This document shows positions 1 to 8,182 of a DNA stretch of 12,025 bases, in pieces (position 1 is the stretch's first letter; every line of letters starts with the position of its first letter). The stretch is from an uncultured Clostridium sp. (GTDB lineage Bacteria; Bacillota_A; Clostridia; TANB77; CAG-508), in assembly GCA_951800935.1 (NCBI GenBank), contig CATOLW010000014.1:1-12025 (forward strand), given 5' to 3'. The position numbers were made by a program, and so were the translations under genes. Below the pieces are notes generated by a model. It was given only the letters and a program-made list of their open reading frames with translations, had not been told where the DNA came from and did no database searches.

Positions 1-51
1 ATAAAATAAAAGAAATTGTTTAATCATGATTTTAGGGATGGAGGAGAAAAT

Positions 52-891
52 ATGAATTTATCCAATCAAAATGTTTTGCATCTTAAGAAAGATGGTGTAG
101 AATATATACAATTTAAAAGACTATTAGAATACAAAGAAATAATAAATCATGCCTATAGCTTAGGAATTGATAAGAATTACAGAACAGCAAAAGTAAATAA
201 AGAAAAATTAGAACAAGAAGATTATGAAAAAATGATACAAGACTATCAAAATCTGTGTCAAGCCATAGATTCGAAACTAGAACATTTAGTAAAAACCAAT
301 CAAGACCATACCGACGAAGTAAAAATTGTTAAAGAGAAAATCAATCTAGAAGAACCAGACTTTAACTTAACGGAGTATGCTAAAACAGATGGACTAGTAA
401 CGAGTAAAAAAGATGTGATGCTTTGTACCACTAACGCAGATTGCATTTTATTATTATTTTTTGACCCAATAAAAAAAGTTATTGCTAACACCCATTCTGG
501 TTGGAAAGGAACTTTGCAAAGAATTTCTGTTAAAACAGTGGAAAAAATGAAAAAAGAATTTAATTGCAAACCAGAAGATATTATTTGCTGTATCTGTCCA
601 AGCATTAGAAAATGCCATTTTGAAGTAGAAAAACCAGTAAAGATAAGCTTTGAAAAGGAATTTCAAGACCTTGAAGAAATAGATGAAATCATAGAAGAAA
701 CAGTAGGAAATGAAAAGTGGCATATTGATACGGTAAAGATTAATCAAAAAATATTAGAAAAAGAAGGACTAAGACCAGAAAATATTATTGATAGTGGAAT
801 TTGTAGTGTTTGTCATTCTGATTTCATTCATTCTTATCGTGTGGAAAAGCAAGGATATGGACTAAATACAGCAGTAATTGAACTAAAATAG
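52..891 (+). CDS. pgeF: YfiH/PgeF-family purine nucleoside phosphorylase (laccase-domain protein)
   Basis: Member of the YfiH/CNF1-like fold, once called polyphenol oxidase. Characterised homologues are zinc-dependent purine nucleoside phosphorylase/adenosine deaminases, and the family also has a reported cell-wall editing role. Seen in the sequence: the TNADC block followed by a DP, a THSGWKGT block (family form HAGWRGT), PEDI followed by CPSIRKCHFEV (family form GPSIG.C.YEV, giving the Cys zinc ligand) and a C-terminal SYR. The product is 279 aa, normal for the family. I chose ATG at 52 because GGAGGAG lies at 40-46; a TTG at 16 is in frame but has no such site. The C-terminal block reads GYGLN where many homologues have a GR-type ending, a mild divergence. 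It is first in a rightward cluster, 31 bases before the LD-carboxypeptidase gene. Family is secure; substrate in this organism is inferred. Confidence 0.88.
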   Translation: MNLSNQNVLHLKKDGVEYIQFKRLLEYKEIINHAYSLGIDKNYRTAKVNKEKLEQEDYEKMIQDYQNLCQAIDSKLEHLVKTNQDHTDEVKIVKEKINLEEPDFNLTEYAKTDGLVTSKKDVMLCTTNADCILLLFFDPIKKVIANTHSGWKGTLQRISVKTVEKMKKEFNCKPEDIICCICPSIRKCHFEVEKPVKISFEKEFQDLEEIDEIIEETVGNEKWHIDTVKINQKILEKEGLRPENIIDSGICSVCHSDFIHSYRVEKQGYGLNTAVIELK

Positions 892-922
892 TATTAGAAA
901 AACAAGAAAGGAAAGAAAAAAT

Positions 923-1843
923 ATGATAATTCCAAGCAGACTAAAAATAGGAGATACCATAGGAGTAGTTGCACCATCTAATCCAATCATTGGAGATAAC
1001 ATAGAGGAACTAAAAAGAGCAAAACAAATGGTAGAAGAAAAAGGATTTAAAGTGAAGTTATCAAAAAATATTTATGCTAATACATTAGGATATAGTAGTA
1101 CGGCCAAAGAAAAAGCAGATGATATCAACGAAATGTTCCAAGATAAGCAAGTTAAAATGATATGGTGTGCAAAAGGTGGAGAAAATTCAAATACTACTTT
1201 TGAATATTTAGACTATGAAATGATTAAGAAAAATCCTAAAATTATATGTGGATACAGTGATGCTGCTTCGATTCTTAGTATTATAAATGCTAAAACTGGA
1301 CTGGTAACATTTAACGGAACAAATTTTAAAACGATAGCAACAGACGAAACAGATTATAGCTTTCAAGAAACTATCAAAAGATTTGTAGAGGGAAGCTTAG
1401 AGATAGGAAAAGAAAAGGAAGAATATACAACAGTTCAAGAAGGAAAGACAGAAGGTCAGTTAATTGGAGGAAATCTAAGCATAATAAAAGGGCTGATAGC
1501 AGAAAAATACAAGATAAATTTTGAAAATAAAATTTTATTTTTAGAAGAGTTTGGAATGGAAACATCACCAACCTTAGTCAATAATTATTTGTACTATATG
1601 AAACAGAATGGAGTATTTGACCAAATAAAAGGAATATGGATAGGAAACTATGAACACGAAACTAATATTAGCTTAGAGCAAATTGTATTAGACACTTTAG
1701 AAAATAAATATCAATTTCCTATCATCAAATCCAATAATTTTGGTCATCTTGAAACAAAAACCGTAATACCAATTGGAACCAAAGCAAGAATCGATAGTAA
1801 CCAAAGTAAGAAAATAGAATTAATCGAACAATGTGTAAAATAG
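923..1843 (+). CDS. ldcA: LD-carboxypeptidase (peptidase family S66)
   Basis: Family S66 serine peptidase related to LdcA and MccF. LdcA removes the terminal D-Ala from murein tetrapeptides in the cytoplasm during wall recycling; MccF-type members cleave microcin-like acyl-adenylates. Visible motifs: GVVAPSNPI near the N-terminus, CAKGGENSNT, the nucleophile block GYSDAAS (Ser), FNGTNF, then the C-terminal domain with GQLIGGNLS, LFLEEFGMETSP (catalytic Glu region) and NNFGHLETKTVIPIGTKARID (catalytic His). The Ser-Glu-His triad is therefore complete. The product is 306 aa, the usual length, with no signal peptide. ATG at 923 follows an AAGGAAAG purine tract. No in-frame CGG; the two CGG triplets inside it are ACG-GCC and AAC-GGA and cause no frame change. 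The LdcA/MccF distinction cannot be made from sequence alone. Confidence 0.9.
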   Translation: MIIPSRLKIGDTIGVVAPSNPIIGDNIEELKRAKQMVEEKGFKVKLSKNIYANTLGYSSTAKEKADDINEMFQDKQVKMIWCAKGGENSNTTFEYLDYEMIKKNPKIICGYSDAASILSIINAKTGLVTFNGTNFKTIATDETDYSFQETIKRFVEGSLEIGKEKEEYTTVQEGKTEGQLIGGNLSIIKGLIAEKYKINFENKILFLEEFGMETSPTLVNNYLYYMKQNGVFDQIKGIWIGNYEHETNISLEQIVLDTLENKYQFPIIKSNNFGHLETKTVIPIGTKARIDSNQSKKIELIEQCVK

Positions 1844-1854
1844 GAGTAAATAAT

Positions 1855-2399
1855 ATGTTTGAGACATGGAAAGAATTAGAAGAATCAATCATTAATTGCA
1901 ATAAATGTAAATTGTGTAAAACAAGGCAAAATATAGTTTTTGGAGTAGGAAACAAAGAAGCTAGCATCATGTTCATTGGAGAAGGACCAGGAGCAGACGA
2001 AGATAGACTTCGGAGAACCTTTTGTTGGAAGAGCTGGAAAATTAATGGATATGGCTTTTCAGACAGTTGGCATTAAAAGAGAAGAAGTCTATATTGCTAA
2101 CATTGTAAAATGTAGACCACCTGCTAACCGTAATCCAGAGCAAGATGAAGCATTTGCTTGCTTAAATTATCTAAGAAATCAAGTATTATTGGTCAAACCA
2201 GAAATTATTGTTCTTCTTCGGAAGTGTAGCACTTAAAAATATTTTAGGACAAGAATATGGGATAACAGCTTCTAGAGGAAAATGGGTTGAGAAAAAGGGA
2301 ATAAAATACATGCCAACTTGGCATCCAGCGGCATTACTTCGCGATGAAACCAAAAAAATTGATTTCATTCATGATTTGAAATTAGTAGTTACCGCCTAA
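1855..2399 (+). CDS. Family-4 uracil-DNA glycosylase, split by two +1 shifts at CGG
   Basis: Fe-S uracil-DNA glycosylase (UDG family 4) that excises uracil from DNA. Its product is complete only if one base is skipped at 2011 and one at 2219; the joined protein is then 180 aa, near family length. Seen: Fe-S cysteines 15, 18 and 21 (C-x2-C-x2-C region), the active-site block GEGPGADED, then [Gly53]EPFVGRAGKL, KCRPPANRNP with a later AxxC supplying further cysteines, IIVLL[Gly122]SVALK, and the HPAALLRD motif near the C-terminus. The bracketed glycines are the ones created by skipping C, and both are conserved positions in the family. Unshifted translation would stop at 2076 after 73 aa, losing most of the enzyme. 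ATG 1855 is preferred over the in-frame ATG 1831 because AGGAG overlaps the ldcA stop at 1842-1846. If CGG is not recoded, this is a pseudogene. Confidence 0.85.
2011..2014 (+). other. +1 frameshift site CGGA (site 1, glycosylase)
   Basis: Context is CTT CGGA GAA. The incoming frame reads CGG; the frame that continues the protein starts one base later at GGA (Gly53). The next residues EPFVGRAGKL are a family-4 glycosylase signature whose leading residue is normally Gly, so Gly rather than Arg is the expected amino acid. There is no homopolymer at the site. Confidence 0.85.
2219..2222 (+). other. +1 frameshift site CGGA (site 2, glycosylase)
   Basis: Context is CTT CGGA AGT. Skipping C gives IIVLL-G-SVALK, matching the family pattern in which a conserved Gly follows the hydrophobic strand. 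Without the shift the frame ends at 2236. The preceding codon and the first four bases are identical to site 1. Confidence 0.85.
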
Positions 2400-2429
2400 A
2401 TTTATGGGTTGAACTAGTTAGTCAGACAA

Positions 2430-2453
2430 TTGACAGGATAGAAGAACTATAAT
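2430..2453 (+). promoter_or_regulatory. Weak promoter-like sequence upstream of the GltD-like gene
   Basis: A consensus TATAAT lies at 2448-2453 in the 89-base gap before the oxidoreductase gene. A perfect TTGACA at 2430-2435 is only 12 bases upstream, too close to act as its -35. The gap is larger than others in this cluster, so an internal promoter is possible but not well supported. Confidence 0.25.
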
Positions 2454-2488
2454 AAAATACAAAAAAAGTAAAAAGGAATGAAATCAAA

Positions 2489-3759
2489 ATGGAAAAAATA
2501 AAGGAAAAGGCTAAAAATTGTTTGAATTGTAAAGTAAAACCATGTTCTATAAAAGGTTGTCCTTTAGGAAATCAAATTCCACAATTTATAGAACAGATAA
2601 AAGAAGAAAATTATCAAAAAGCATATGAAATATTATCTCAAACAACAGTATTACAAGGAATTTGTGGAAGAATTTGTCCACACAAAAAACAATGCCAAGG
2701 CTCTTGCATAAGAGGAATCAAAGGACAACCAGTTTCCATAGGTGATTTAGAAGCTTTTGTATTTGATTCTATGATAGATAAAGAGGACAGTTTGCTAAAC
2801 TGTTATGTTGAAGAAATGGAGAAAAACAAGAGCAATAAAAAAGTTGCAGTAATTCGGAGGAGGACCAGCAGGATTAACAGCAAGTGCCTTTCTAGCCAAA
2901 AAAGGAATTCGGAGTAACCATTTATGAAAAATATAATTATTTAGGTGGGCTATTAGTACATGGAATTCCAGAATTTAGATTACCAAAAGAAATTGTACAA
3001 AAAACAGTAGACAAGATTTTGAAACTAGGAATAGAAGTAAAATATAATCAACAACTAGGAAAAAATTTATTCCTTAAGAATATAGAAGATCAATATGATG
3101 CTATCTTTTTAAGTATGGGGGCAAACCAATCTTCTAAAATGGGAGTGGAAGGTGAGAATTTGCAAGGTGTATTTGGTGGAAATGAACTTTTAGAATATAG
3201 CTTACATCCAGACTATAAAGGAAAAACAGTAGCCATTGTAGGAGGCGGAAATGTAGCAATGGATTGTGCTAGAACTGTTAAAAGATTAGGTGCAAAAGAA
3301 GTAAAAGTAATTTATCGTAGAAGCAAAGAGCAAATGCCAGCAGAAGAAAAAGAAGTAGAAGAAGCAATAGAAGAAGGAGTTGAATTTCTATTTCAAAATA
3401 ACATTGTAAAAATAATAGGAGGAGAAAACGTCGAAAAAGTAGAATTAATAAAAACCGAATTAGTACAAAAAGAAAATGATACCAGATTAGTACCAGTTAA
3501 TAAGGAAGGAAGTAATTATACCATAGAAATAGATTATATTATCATGGCACTTGGTTCTAAAGTGGAATCATATGTAAAAGAATTAGGTCTACAAACCAAT
3601 CAATGGGGAAACATCGAAGTAAATGAAAATTATCAAACTTCTAATCCTAAAATTTATGCTGGTGGTGATCTGGCAGGAATGAAAGGAACTGTTGCTTGGG
3701 CAGCCTATTCTGGAAGAGAGGCAGCAAAAAATATAATCGAAAAAACGTTGTTAAGATAA
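2489..3759 (+). CDS. GltD-like NAD(P)/FAD/Fe-S oxidoreductase, split by two +1 shifts at CGG
   Basis: Pyridine-nucleotide-disulfide-type flavoprotein resembling the small subunit of glutamate synthase and the N-terminal half of dihydropyrimidine dehydrogenase. Such proteins pass electrons between NAD(P)H, FAD and Fe-S clusters. With single-base skips at 2855 and 2910 the product is 422 aa. Domains: a cysteine-rich Fer4_20-like N-terminus (C-x2-C-x4-C-x4-C pattern, then CGRICPHKKQCQGSC); an FAD-binding GGGPAG motif whose first Gly is residue 123; a second dinucleotide-binding motif VAIVGGGNVAMD; a YRRSKEQMPA segment; and a C-terminal AGGDLAG FAD motif. ATG 2489 has AAGGA upstream at slightly long spacing. 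No large glutamate synthase subunit is adjacent, so the true substrate is unknown. Unshifted translation ends at 2917, before the FAD fold is complete. Confidence 0.85.
2855..2858 (+). other. +1 frameshift site CGGA (site 3, GltD-like)
   Basis: Context is ATT CGGA GGA GGA. Skipping C yields VAVI-GGGPAGL, the FAD-binding GxGxxG motif; the Gly supplied by CGGA is the first and essentially invariant glycine. This is one of the clearest cases that the decoded residue is Gly. Confidence 0.88.
2910..2913 (+). other. +1 frameshift site CGGA (site 4, GltD-like)
   Basis: Context is ATT CGGA GTA. Skipping C gives LAKKGI-G-VTIYEKYNYLGG, the expected second strand of the FAD fold ending in Glu. Gly is at a variable position here, so the frame change is clear but amino-acid identity is not independently tested. 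Without this second shift the frame entered at site 3 stops at 2925-2927. Confidence 0.8.
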
Positions 3760-3769
3760 CAACGTTTTT
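3741..3769 (+). terminator. Hairpin terminator between convergent genes
   Basis: A perfect 13-bp stem: AAAAACGTTGTTA at 3741-3753 pairs with TAACAACGTTTTT at 3757-3769 around a 3-base loop. The right arm ends in a T run and the left arm starts with an A run, so it can work on both strands. It overlaps the TAA stop of the GltD-like gene and lies just beyond the stop of the leftward gene. Confidence 0.85.
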
Positions 3770-3772
3770 TAT

Positions 3773-4873
3773 TTAAAAGCTATTTTCTTCTTGAGAAGAA
3801 GAACCAACAATAAGTTTTTTAAGTTTTTTAATAACTCGAACTAATAGATTTTCTTTTTTCGTAATGATTTTAAGAGCGGTTTCAACTTCTCCATTTTCTA
3901 ATAAATTATATTTGTTTTCTAATTCTTCCATTTTAGAAACATAATAGTCATTAAAGAAAGTATATCCTTCTGTATATCCAATTAAATCTTTAAAACTATA
4001 TAATTTTCTACGATAATTTTCAACACCTTCTAAATCTGAAATTGCATCAAAAGCAGTGTCAAAATAGCTAGAAATAATAAGATTTTGTGTTCTCATAAAA
4101 GTTAGCAAAATTTCATGTTTTAACTCATCAATTTTTTCGATCATACCATCTACTTTTTTATTTCTATCATCACTTTGAGCAATTTTATTATTTAGTTTAA
4201 TAATGTCTTCTTCATGGTAAAGAATATCATCAATAGCATTTTGAATGGCTATAAAAACTTTTGGAGAAGTTAAATTAGAAATGGATTTTTTGAAATTATC
4301 GTTGCTTTTTAATGTACTTTCAAATAAAACATCTTCTCCTGTAAGATAAGCTAATTGATTTACTAAACAGCACTCTAATGGATAGTAAGAAGGGCTAGTT
4401 GTCTCAAAACTGATACCAAAATATTTTACATATTCTTTTGGTATACCATTAATCTTAGAAGCTATTAATTGAACAGCAGCTTCATTTAGGCCTAATCCAT
4501 AAATTTTAAATTCAGTATAATCACAAAGCCCCATTCGAATTAAATAATTTTTTTTATCTTTTACTTCTTGTAGATAATGAATACATTCATGAACAGCAAA
4601 TTCTTCTAGATCTTCTGTTTCAATATGTTCATTAAAATAAATAGAAGTGTTTTTGTAAAAATAATTTGCTTCTGCCATTCCTTCAGGCATTTTAGCTCTG
4701 TACATATTGAGTCTAGACAATTGAATAAATAAATCATTTTGATTGAAACCAAAGTTGGGAAAAGTATCACAAATTTTTTGCGACAAATTTCGTGCAATTG
4801 AATTAATTTTTAAAGTGTCTAGAGGTTCTAATACTTCAATACCATCTTTTTTTAAATCTGTTTCTATGCTCAT
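3773..4873 (-). CDS. Unrecognised protein with HExxH zinc-metallopeptidase motif
   Basis: A 366-aa protein that I cannot assign to a named family. It contains HECIH at residues 95-99, the HExxH zinc-binding/catalytic motif, inside a helix-like segment EEFAVHECIHYLQ. About 30 residues later comes GLGLNEAAVQL; Glu131 is well placed to be the third zinc ligand of a gluzincin. The C-terminal half is rich in Lys, Glu and Asn with helical character and ends in a basic stretch (VIKKLKKLIVG). There is no signal peptide or clear transmembrane segment, so a cytosolic location is likely. ATG at 4873 is preceded on the minus strand by AAGAGGAG at 8-base spacing. It is transcribed alone, divergent from the coiled-coil gene. 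Peptidase activity is inferred only from the motif. Confidence 0.75.
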   Translation of the reverse strand: MSIETDLKKDGIEVLEPLDTLKINSIARNLSQKICDTFPNFGFNQNDLFIQLSRLNMYRAKMPEGMAEANYFYKNTSIYFNEHIETEDLEEFAVHECIHYLQEVKDKKNYLIRMGLCDYTEFKIYGLGLNEAAVQLIASKINGIPKEYVKYFGISFETTSPSYYPLECCLVNQLAYLTGEDVLFESTLKSNDNFKKSISNLTSPKVFIAIQNAIDDILYHEEDIIKLNNKIAQSDDRNKKVDGMIEKIDELKHEILLTFMRTQNLIISSYFDTAFDAISDLEGVENYRRKLYSFKDLIGYTEGYTFFNDYYVSKMEELENKYNLLENGEVETALKIITKKENLLVRVIKKLKKLIVGSSSQEENSF

Positions 4874-4906
4874 AGATAAAACTCCTCTTAAGTATAATCT
4901 ATTTTT

Positions 4907-4940
4907 ATTATACTATAAAAACACTTATCTTGTATTTCAA
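4907..4940 (-). promoter_or_regulatory. Promoter of the HExxH protein gene
   Basis: On the minus strand, TTGAAA (plus 4935-4940) is followed after 17 bases by TATAGT (plus 4912-4917), with an overlapping perfect TATAAT at 4907-4912. It sits about 35 bases upstream of the start codon and has good sigma-A character. Confidence 0.55.
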
Positions 4941-5004
4941 GAATATTAAATGTTTTTTACAGTTTAATGACAGTAAAATGTCGAAAAATGTCTATAACTT
5001 TTTC

Positions 5005-5033
5005 TTGACATGTTAGTTCTATCCATGTCTAAT
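5005..5033 (+). promoter_or_regulatory. Promoter with overlapping inverted repeat, coiled-coil gene
   Basis: A consensus -35 TTGACA (5005-5010) is followed after 17 bases by TCTAAT (5028-5033). An inverted repeat GACATG (5007-5012) and CATGTC (5024-5029), 11 bases apart, overlaps both promoter elements, as an operator would. More GACA/TGTC half-sites lie just upstream (4969-4972, 4979-4982, 4989-4992). No regulator is identified. Confidence 0.5.
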
Positions 5034-5074
5034 AATAGAACAATCGGTTGTAATAAAAAGAAAGGAGGAAGTTT

Positions 5075-5710
5075 ATGAGCAATGAGATGAAGAATGAAAT
5101 ATTAGCTGCTATTGGCAAGGTTGACAAGAAAGTAGATAATGTGCAAGAAGAAATAAAGGAAATGAAAAAACAAGTAGCCAAGATACCAGAAATAGAAAAA
5201 CAAGTAGCAAAAATACCAGAAATAGAAAAACAAGTAGCAAAAATACCAGAAATAGAAAAACAAGTAGCAAAAATACCAGAAATAGAAAAACAAGTAGCAA
5301 AAATACCAGAAATAGAAAAACAAGTAGCCAAGATATCAGAAATAGAAAAACAAGTAGCAAAAATACCAGAAATAGAAAAACAAGTAGCCAAGATACCAGA
5401 AATAGAAAAACAAGTAGACAAGATATCAGGAATAGAAAAGCAAGTAACAACTATTCCAAGTATGCAAGAGCAAATAGCACAAATGCAAAAACAAATAGTA
5501 GATTTACAAATAGAAACAAGAAATATCAGTAGAAGTGTAGCAGTAATAGAACACGAGCATGGAGACAAATTAAAAGCATTATTTGATGCCTTTGCAGTAC
5601 ATGCAGAAAAGATGGAAAAACAAGAAAATAGAATTTGCTTTTGTGAGAACAAGCTAGAAAATCATGAAAATGAAATCTATTATCTAAAAAACAAAGTTCG
5701 AGGTTTATAA
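5075..5710 (+). CDS. Coiled-coil protein with ten 10-residue repeats
   Basis: A 211-aa, highly charged, probably cytosolic protein. Residues 1-32 are a Lys/Glu-rich helix. Residues 33-132 are ten units of consensus QVAKIPEIEK (the sixth has Ser for Pro; the ninth and tenth are degenerate). The remainder is a further coiled coil with HEHGDKLKALFDAF, ending in a heptad-like EIYYLKNKV. The C-terminal part resembles small uncharacterised coiled-coil proteins common in Firmicutes. Pro in each repeat means the middle is not one continuous canonical coil; it may be segmented helices. AAAGGAGG at 5061-5068 precedes ATG 5075. No signal peptide or membrane helix. Function unknown; a scaffold or spacer role is a guess. 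The long opposite-strand open frames here are by-products of the repeat. Confidence 0.8.
   Translation: MSNEMKNEILAAIGKVDKKVDNVQEEIKEMKKQVAKIPEIEKQVAKIPEIEKQVAKIPEIEKQVAKIPEIEKQVAKIPEIEKQVAKISEIEKQVAKIPEIEKQVAKIPEIEKQVDKISGIEKQVTTIPSMQEQIAQMQKQIVDLQIETRNISRSVAVIEHEHGDKLKALFDAFAVHAEKMEKQENRICFCENKLENHENEIYYLKNKVRGL
5171..5470 (+). repeat. Ten tandem 30-bp coding repeats
   Basis: Ten direct repeats of exactly 30 bp (10 codons) with no spacers. Units 2-5 are identical, and two main variants differ at GCC-AAG versus GCA-AAA. Unit 6 and unit 9 carry TCA (Ser) in place of CCA (Pro); the last units decay. Near-identity at synonymous sites indicates recent slippage or unequal recombination, so copy number probably varies between strains. 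Confidence 0.95.
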
Positions 5711-5712
5711 AA

Positions 5713-5748
5713 AGCCTATTAGAACTAAAAAACAAGTCCTAATAGGCT
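5713..5748 (-). terminator. Terminator hairpin downstream of leuS
   Basis: AGCCTATTAG (5713-5722) pairs with CTAATAGGCT (5739-5748) across a 16-base loop. Read on the minus strand, the stem is followed by a run of five T, giving a plausible intrinsic terminator for leuS. On the plus strand only a weak T tract follows, so it is a poorer terminator for the coiled-coil gene. Confidence 0.65.
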
Positions 5749-5759
5749 AAAATTACAAT

Positions 5760-8150
5760 TTATTTTACAACAATATTATAAATTTTATTTTTCACATAAA
5801 TTTCTTTCATAACAGTTTTACCTTCTAATTTAGAATCAATCATATCATGTACTTTTTGTTTTACAACAGATTCATCTTCATCAGGAACAATTTGAATGGT
5901 TGCTTTTAATTTACCATTAAATTGAATTGGCAATGTTATTTCATCTGCAATTGTTTTTTCTTCATCGTATTTAGGCCATTTTTCATAGGAAATGGTATTG
6001 CTATGCCCTAAAATATTCCATAATTCCTCTGTAATATGAGGTGCAACAGGATTTAATAATTTCAAGAATCCTTCTGCATAAGAAAGAGGGAAACAATCTT
6101 CTTTATAAACATGATTTACAAATATCATCATTTGAGAAATAGCAGTATTGAAATTCATTGTTTCATAATCATTGGTAACCTTTTTTACAGTATAATGATA
6201 AATTTTTTCAAGATTTGCATTTTCTTGTGCTTTAATTTTTCCAGATTCTGTATACAATCTCCAAACTCTATCTAAAAATTTCTTAGAACCATCAATTCCA
6301 TTTGGATCCCAAGGCTTAGCAGCTTCAATTGGTCCCATAAACATTTCATAAACTCTTAAAGCATCTGCACCATATTGTTTTACCATATCATCTGGATTGA
6401 TGACATTACCCTTTGATTTACTCATTTTTTCTCCATTGCTACCTAAAATCATACCTTGATGACGAAGTTTGGAGAAAGGTTCTTTTACTGGAACAACATT
6501 TTTATGATATAAATATTGATTCCAAAATCTTGAATACAATAAGTGTCCAACAGCATGTTCTGGTCCACCAACGTATAAATCAACTGGCATCCAATATTCT
6601 AATAATTTTTTATTGGCTAATTCATTTTTGTTTTTAGGGTCAATGTATCGTAAGAAATACCAACTAGAACCAGCAGCTCCTGGCATAGTACTTGTCTCTC
6701 GTTTGGCAGGCTTATGATCAAATTCTGTGTTGACCCAATTAAAAGCTTTATCTAAAGGAGAAGCACCTGCTTTTGATGGTGCATAATCTTCTAATTCTGG
6801 CAAAACTAAAGGTAAATCAGAATCAGCTAAAGTTTTCATTTGATTATCTACATGCACAATTGGAATTGGTTCTCCCCAATAACGTTGTCTTGCAAAAATC
6901 CATTCACGAAGTTTATAATTTACTTTTTTCATACCGATTTTATTTTCTTCTAGCCAAGCAATTATTTTTGAAATAGCATCTTGCTTGTTTAAACCATTTA
7001 AAAAATCAGAATTAATATGTAAGCCATCTCCTGTAAAGGCTTCTGATGTAATATTGCCACCTTCTAGAACAGGAATAATGTCAATTCCAAATTTAGTAGC
7101 AAATTCATAATCTCTTTGGTCATGAGCAGGAACAGCCATAATGCAACCAGTTCCATAAGTAGCTAGTACATAATCAGAAATCCAAATAGGAATTTCTTTT
7201 CCATTTACAGGATTAATAGCATAACTACCAGTAAATATTCCGGTTTTATCTTTATTTAATTCGGTTCTTTCTAAGTCGGATTTAGCTGCGGCTAATCTTT
7301 TGTAATCTTCCACTGCTTGTCTTTGTTCAGAAGTAGTGATTTGGTTTACCAATTCTAATTCTGGTGCTAATACACAGTAAGTTGCTCCGAATAAAGTATC
7401 AGGTCTAGTTGTAAAGACGGTAAAATCTAAATCATTGTGTTTAGCAACTTTAAATTTAACTTCAGCGCCTTCTGACTTGCCAATCCAGTTTTTTTGAATT
7501 TCTTTGGTTGATTCTGGCCAATCAATTTCATCTAGACCATCAATTAAACTATCTGCATATTGAGGAATATCTAATACCCATTGTTTCATATTTTTACGAA
7601 CAACTGGGAAACCTCCTCTTTCACTTTTTCCATTGATAACTTCATCATTAGATAGTACGCAACCTAATTCTTCACACCAGTTAACAGGCATATCAATTAA
7701 TTTTGCAAGACCATCTTCATATAACTGTTTAAAAATCCATTGTGTCCATTTGTAATAATTAGGGTCACAAGTAGAAATTTCTTTATCCCAATCAAAAGAA
7801 AGTCCCAACATTTTTAATTGTTTTTTAAAAGTTTCGATATTGGCAGCTGTAAAAACAGCAGGATGATTTCCTGTTTTAATAGCATATTGTTCAGCAGGAA
7901 GACCAAAAGCATCCCAGCCCATAGGATGTAAAACATTATATCCTTGCATTCTTTTCATTCTAGACATGATATCAGTTGCTGTATAACCTTCTGGATGTCC
8001 TACATGTAGACCTTGTCCAGAAGGATAGGGAAACATATCTAGGGCATAAAATTTGGGTTTGGAAAAATCCCATACATCAGTAAAGAAAGTTTTATTTTCG
8101 TCCCAATAGGTTTGCCATTTTTTTTCGATTTCGTTAAATTTATATTCCAT
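5760..8150 (-). CDS. leuS: Leucyl-tRNA synthetase
   Basis: Class I aminoacyl-tRNA synthetase that attaches leucine to tRNA-Leu in the cytoplasm. The 796-aa product carries the HIGH-type motif HVGH at residues 49-52 (after FPYPSGQGL), an editing (CP1) domain with [13 protein letters not shown] and [20 protein letters not shown], a WYFLRYIDP block, KMSKS at about 575-579 and a C-terminal anticodon-binding domain. ATG 8150 has AAAGGAG at 8157-8163 on the minus strand. It is an intact single frame. The three CGG triplets on its coding strand all lie as NNC-GGN (Ile-Gly, Thr-Gly, Phe-Gly) and it contains no in-frame CGG, making it a useful control for the frameshift pattern elsewhere. It uses AGA, CGT and CGA for arginine. 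Confidence 0.97.
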   Translation of the reverse strand: MEYKFNEIEKKWQTYWDENKTFFTDVWDFSKPKFYALDMFPYPSGQGLHVGHPEGYTATDIMSRMKRMQGYNVLHPMGWDAFGLPAEQYAIKTGNHPAVFTAANIETFKKQLKMLGLSFDWDKEISTCDPNYYKWTQWIFKQLYEDGLAKLIDMPVNWCEELGCVLSNDEVINGKSERGGFPVVRKNMKQWVLDIPQYADSLIDGLDEIDWPESTKEIQKNWIGKSEGAEVKFKVAKHNDLDFTVFTTRPDTLFGATYCVLAPELELVNQITTSEQRQAVEDYKRLAAAKSDLERTELNKDKTGIFTGSYAINPVNGKEIPIWISDYVLATYGTGCIMAVPAHDQRDYEFATKFGIDIIPVLEGGNITSEAFTGDGLHINSDFLNGLNKQDAISKIIAWLEENKIGMKKVNYKLREWIFARQRYWGEPIPIVHVDNQMKTLADSDLPLVLPELEDYAPSKAGASPLDKAFNWVNTEFDHKPAKRETSTMPGAAGSSWYFLRYIDPKNKNELANKKLLEYWMPVDLYVGGPEHAVGHLLYSRFWNQYLYHKNVVPVKEPFSKLRHQGMILGSNGEKMSKSKGNVINPDDMVKQYGADALRVYEMFMGPIEAAKPWDPNGIDGSKKFLDRVWRLYTESGKIKAQENANLEKIYHYTVKKVTNDYETMNFNTAISQMMIFVNHVYKEDCFPLSYAEGFLKLLNPVAPHITEELWNILGHSNTISYEKWPKYDEEKTIADEITLPIQFNGKLKATIQIVPDEDESVVKQKVHDMIDSKLEGKTVMKEIYVKNKIYNIVVK

Positions 8151-8182
8151 AAGATACTCCTTTCGCTCTTTTGATTTTTTCT

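Noticed and set aside
371..373. CGG at 371, 731, 1101 and 10978 as further frameshift sites
   Set aside because: These are ACG-GNN junctions (Thr followed by Glu, Val or Ala) in intact frames; they serve as negative controls.
2430..2435. Perfect TTGACA as -35 of an internal promoter
   Set aside because: Only 12 bases separate it from TATAAT at 2448, too short for sigma-A use, so only a low-confidence feature is listed.
2478..2501. Seven-codon ORF (ATG at 2478) overlapping the start of the GltD-like gene
   Set aside because: It places the AAGGA tract immediately before its ATG, too close for use, and has no other support; treated as chance.
5171..5470. CRISPR-like array
   Set aside because: The 30-bp repeats are contiguous with no spacers, in frame within a coding region that has a good ribosome binding site, so this is a coding tandem repeat.
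5029..5652. Long open frames on the minus strand opposite the coiled-coil gene
   Set aside because: They are mirror products of the 30-bp repeat, give low-complexity Phe/Leu/Cys-rich strings, and lack a ribosome binding site; the plus-strand gene has promoter, AAAGGAGG and sensible composition.
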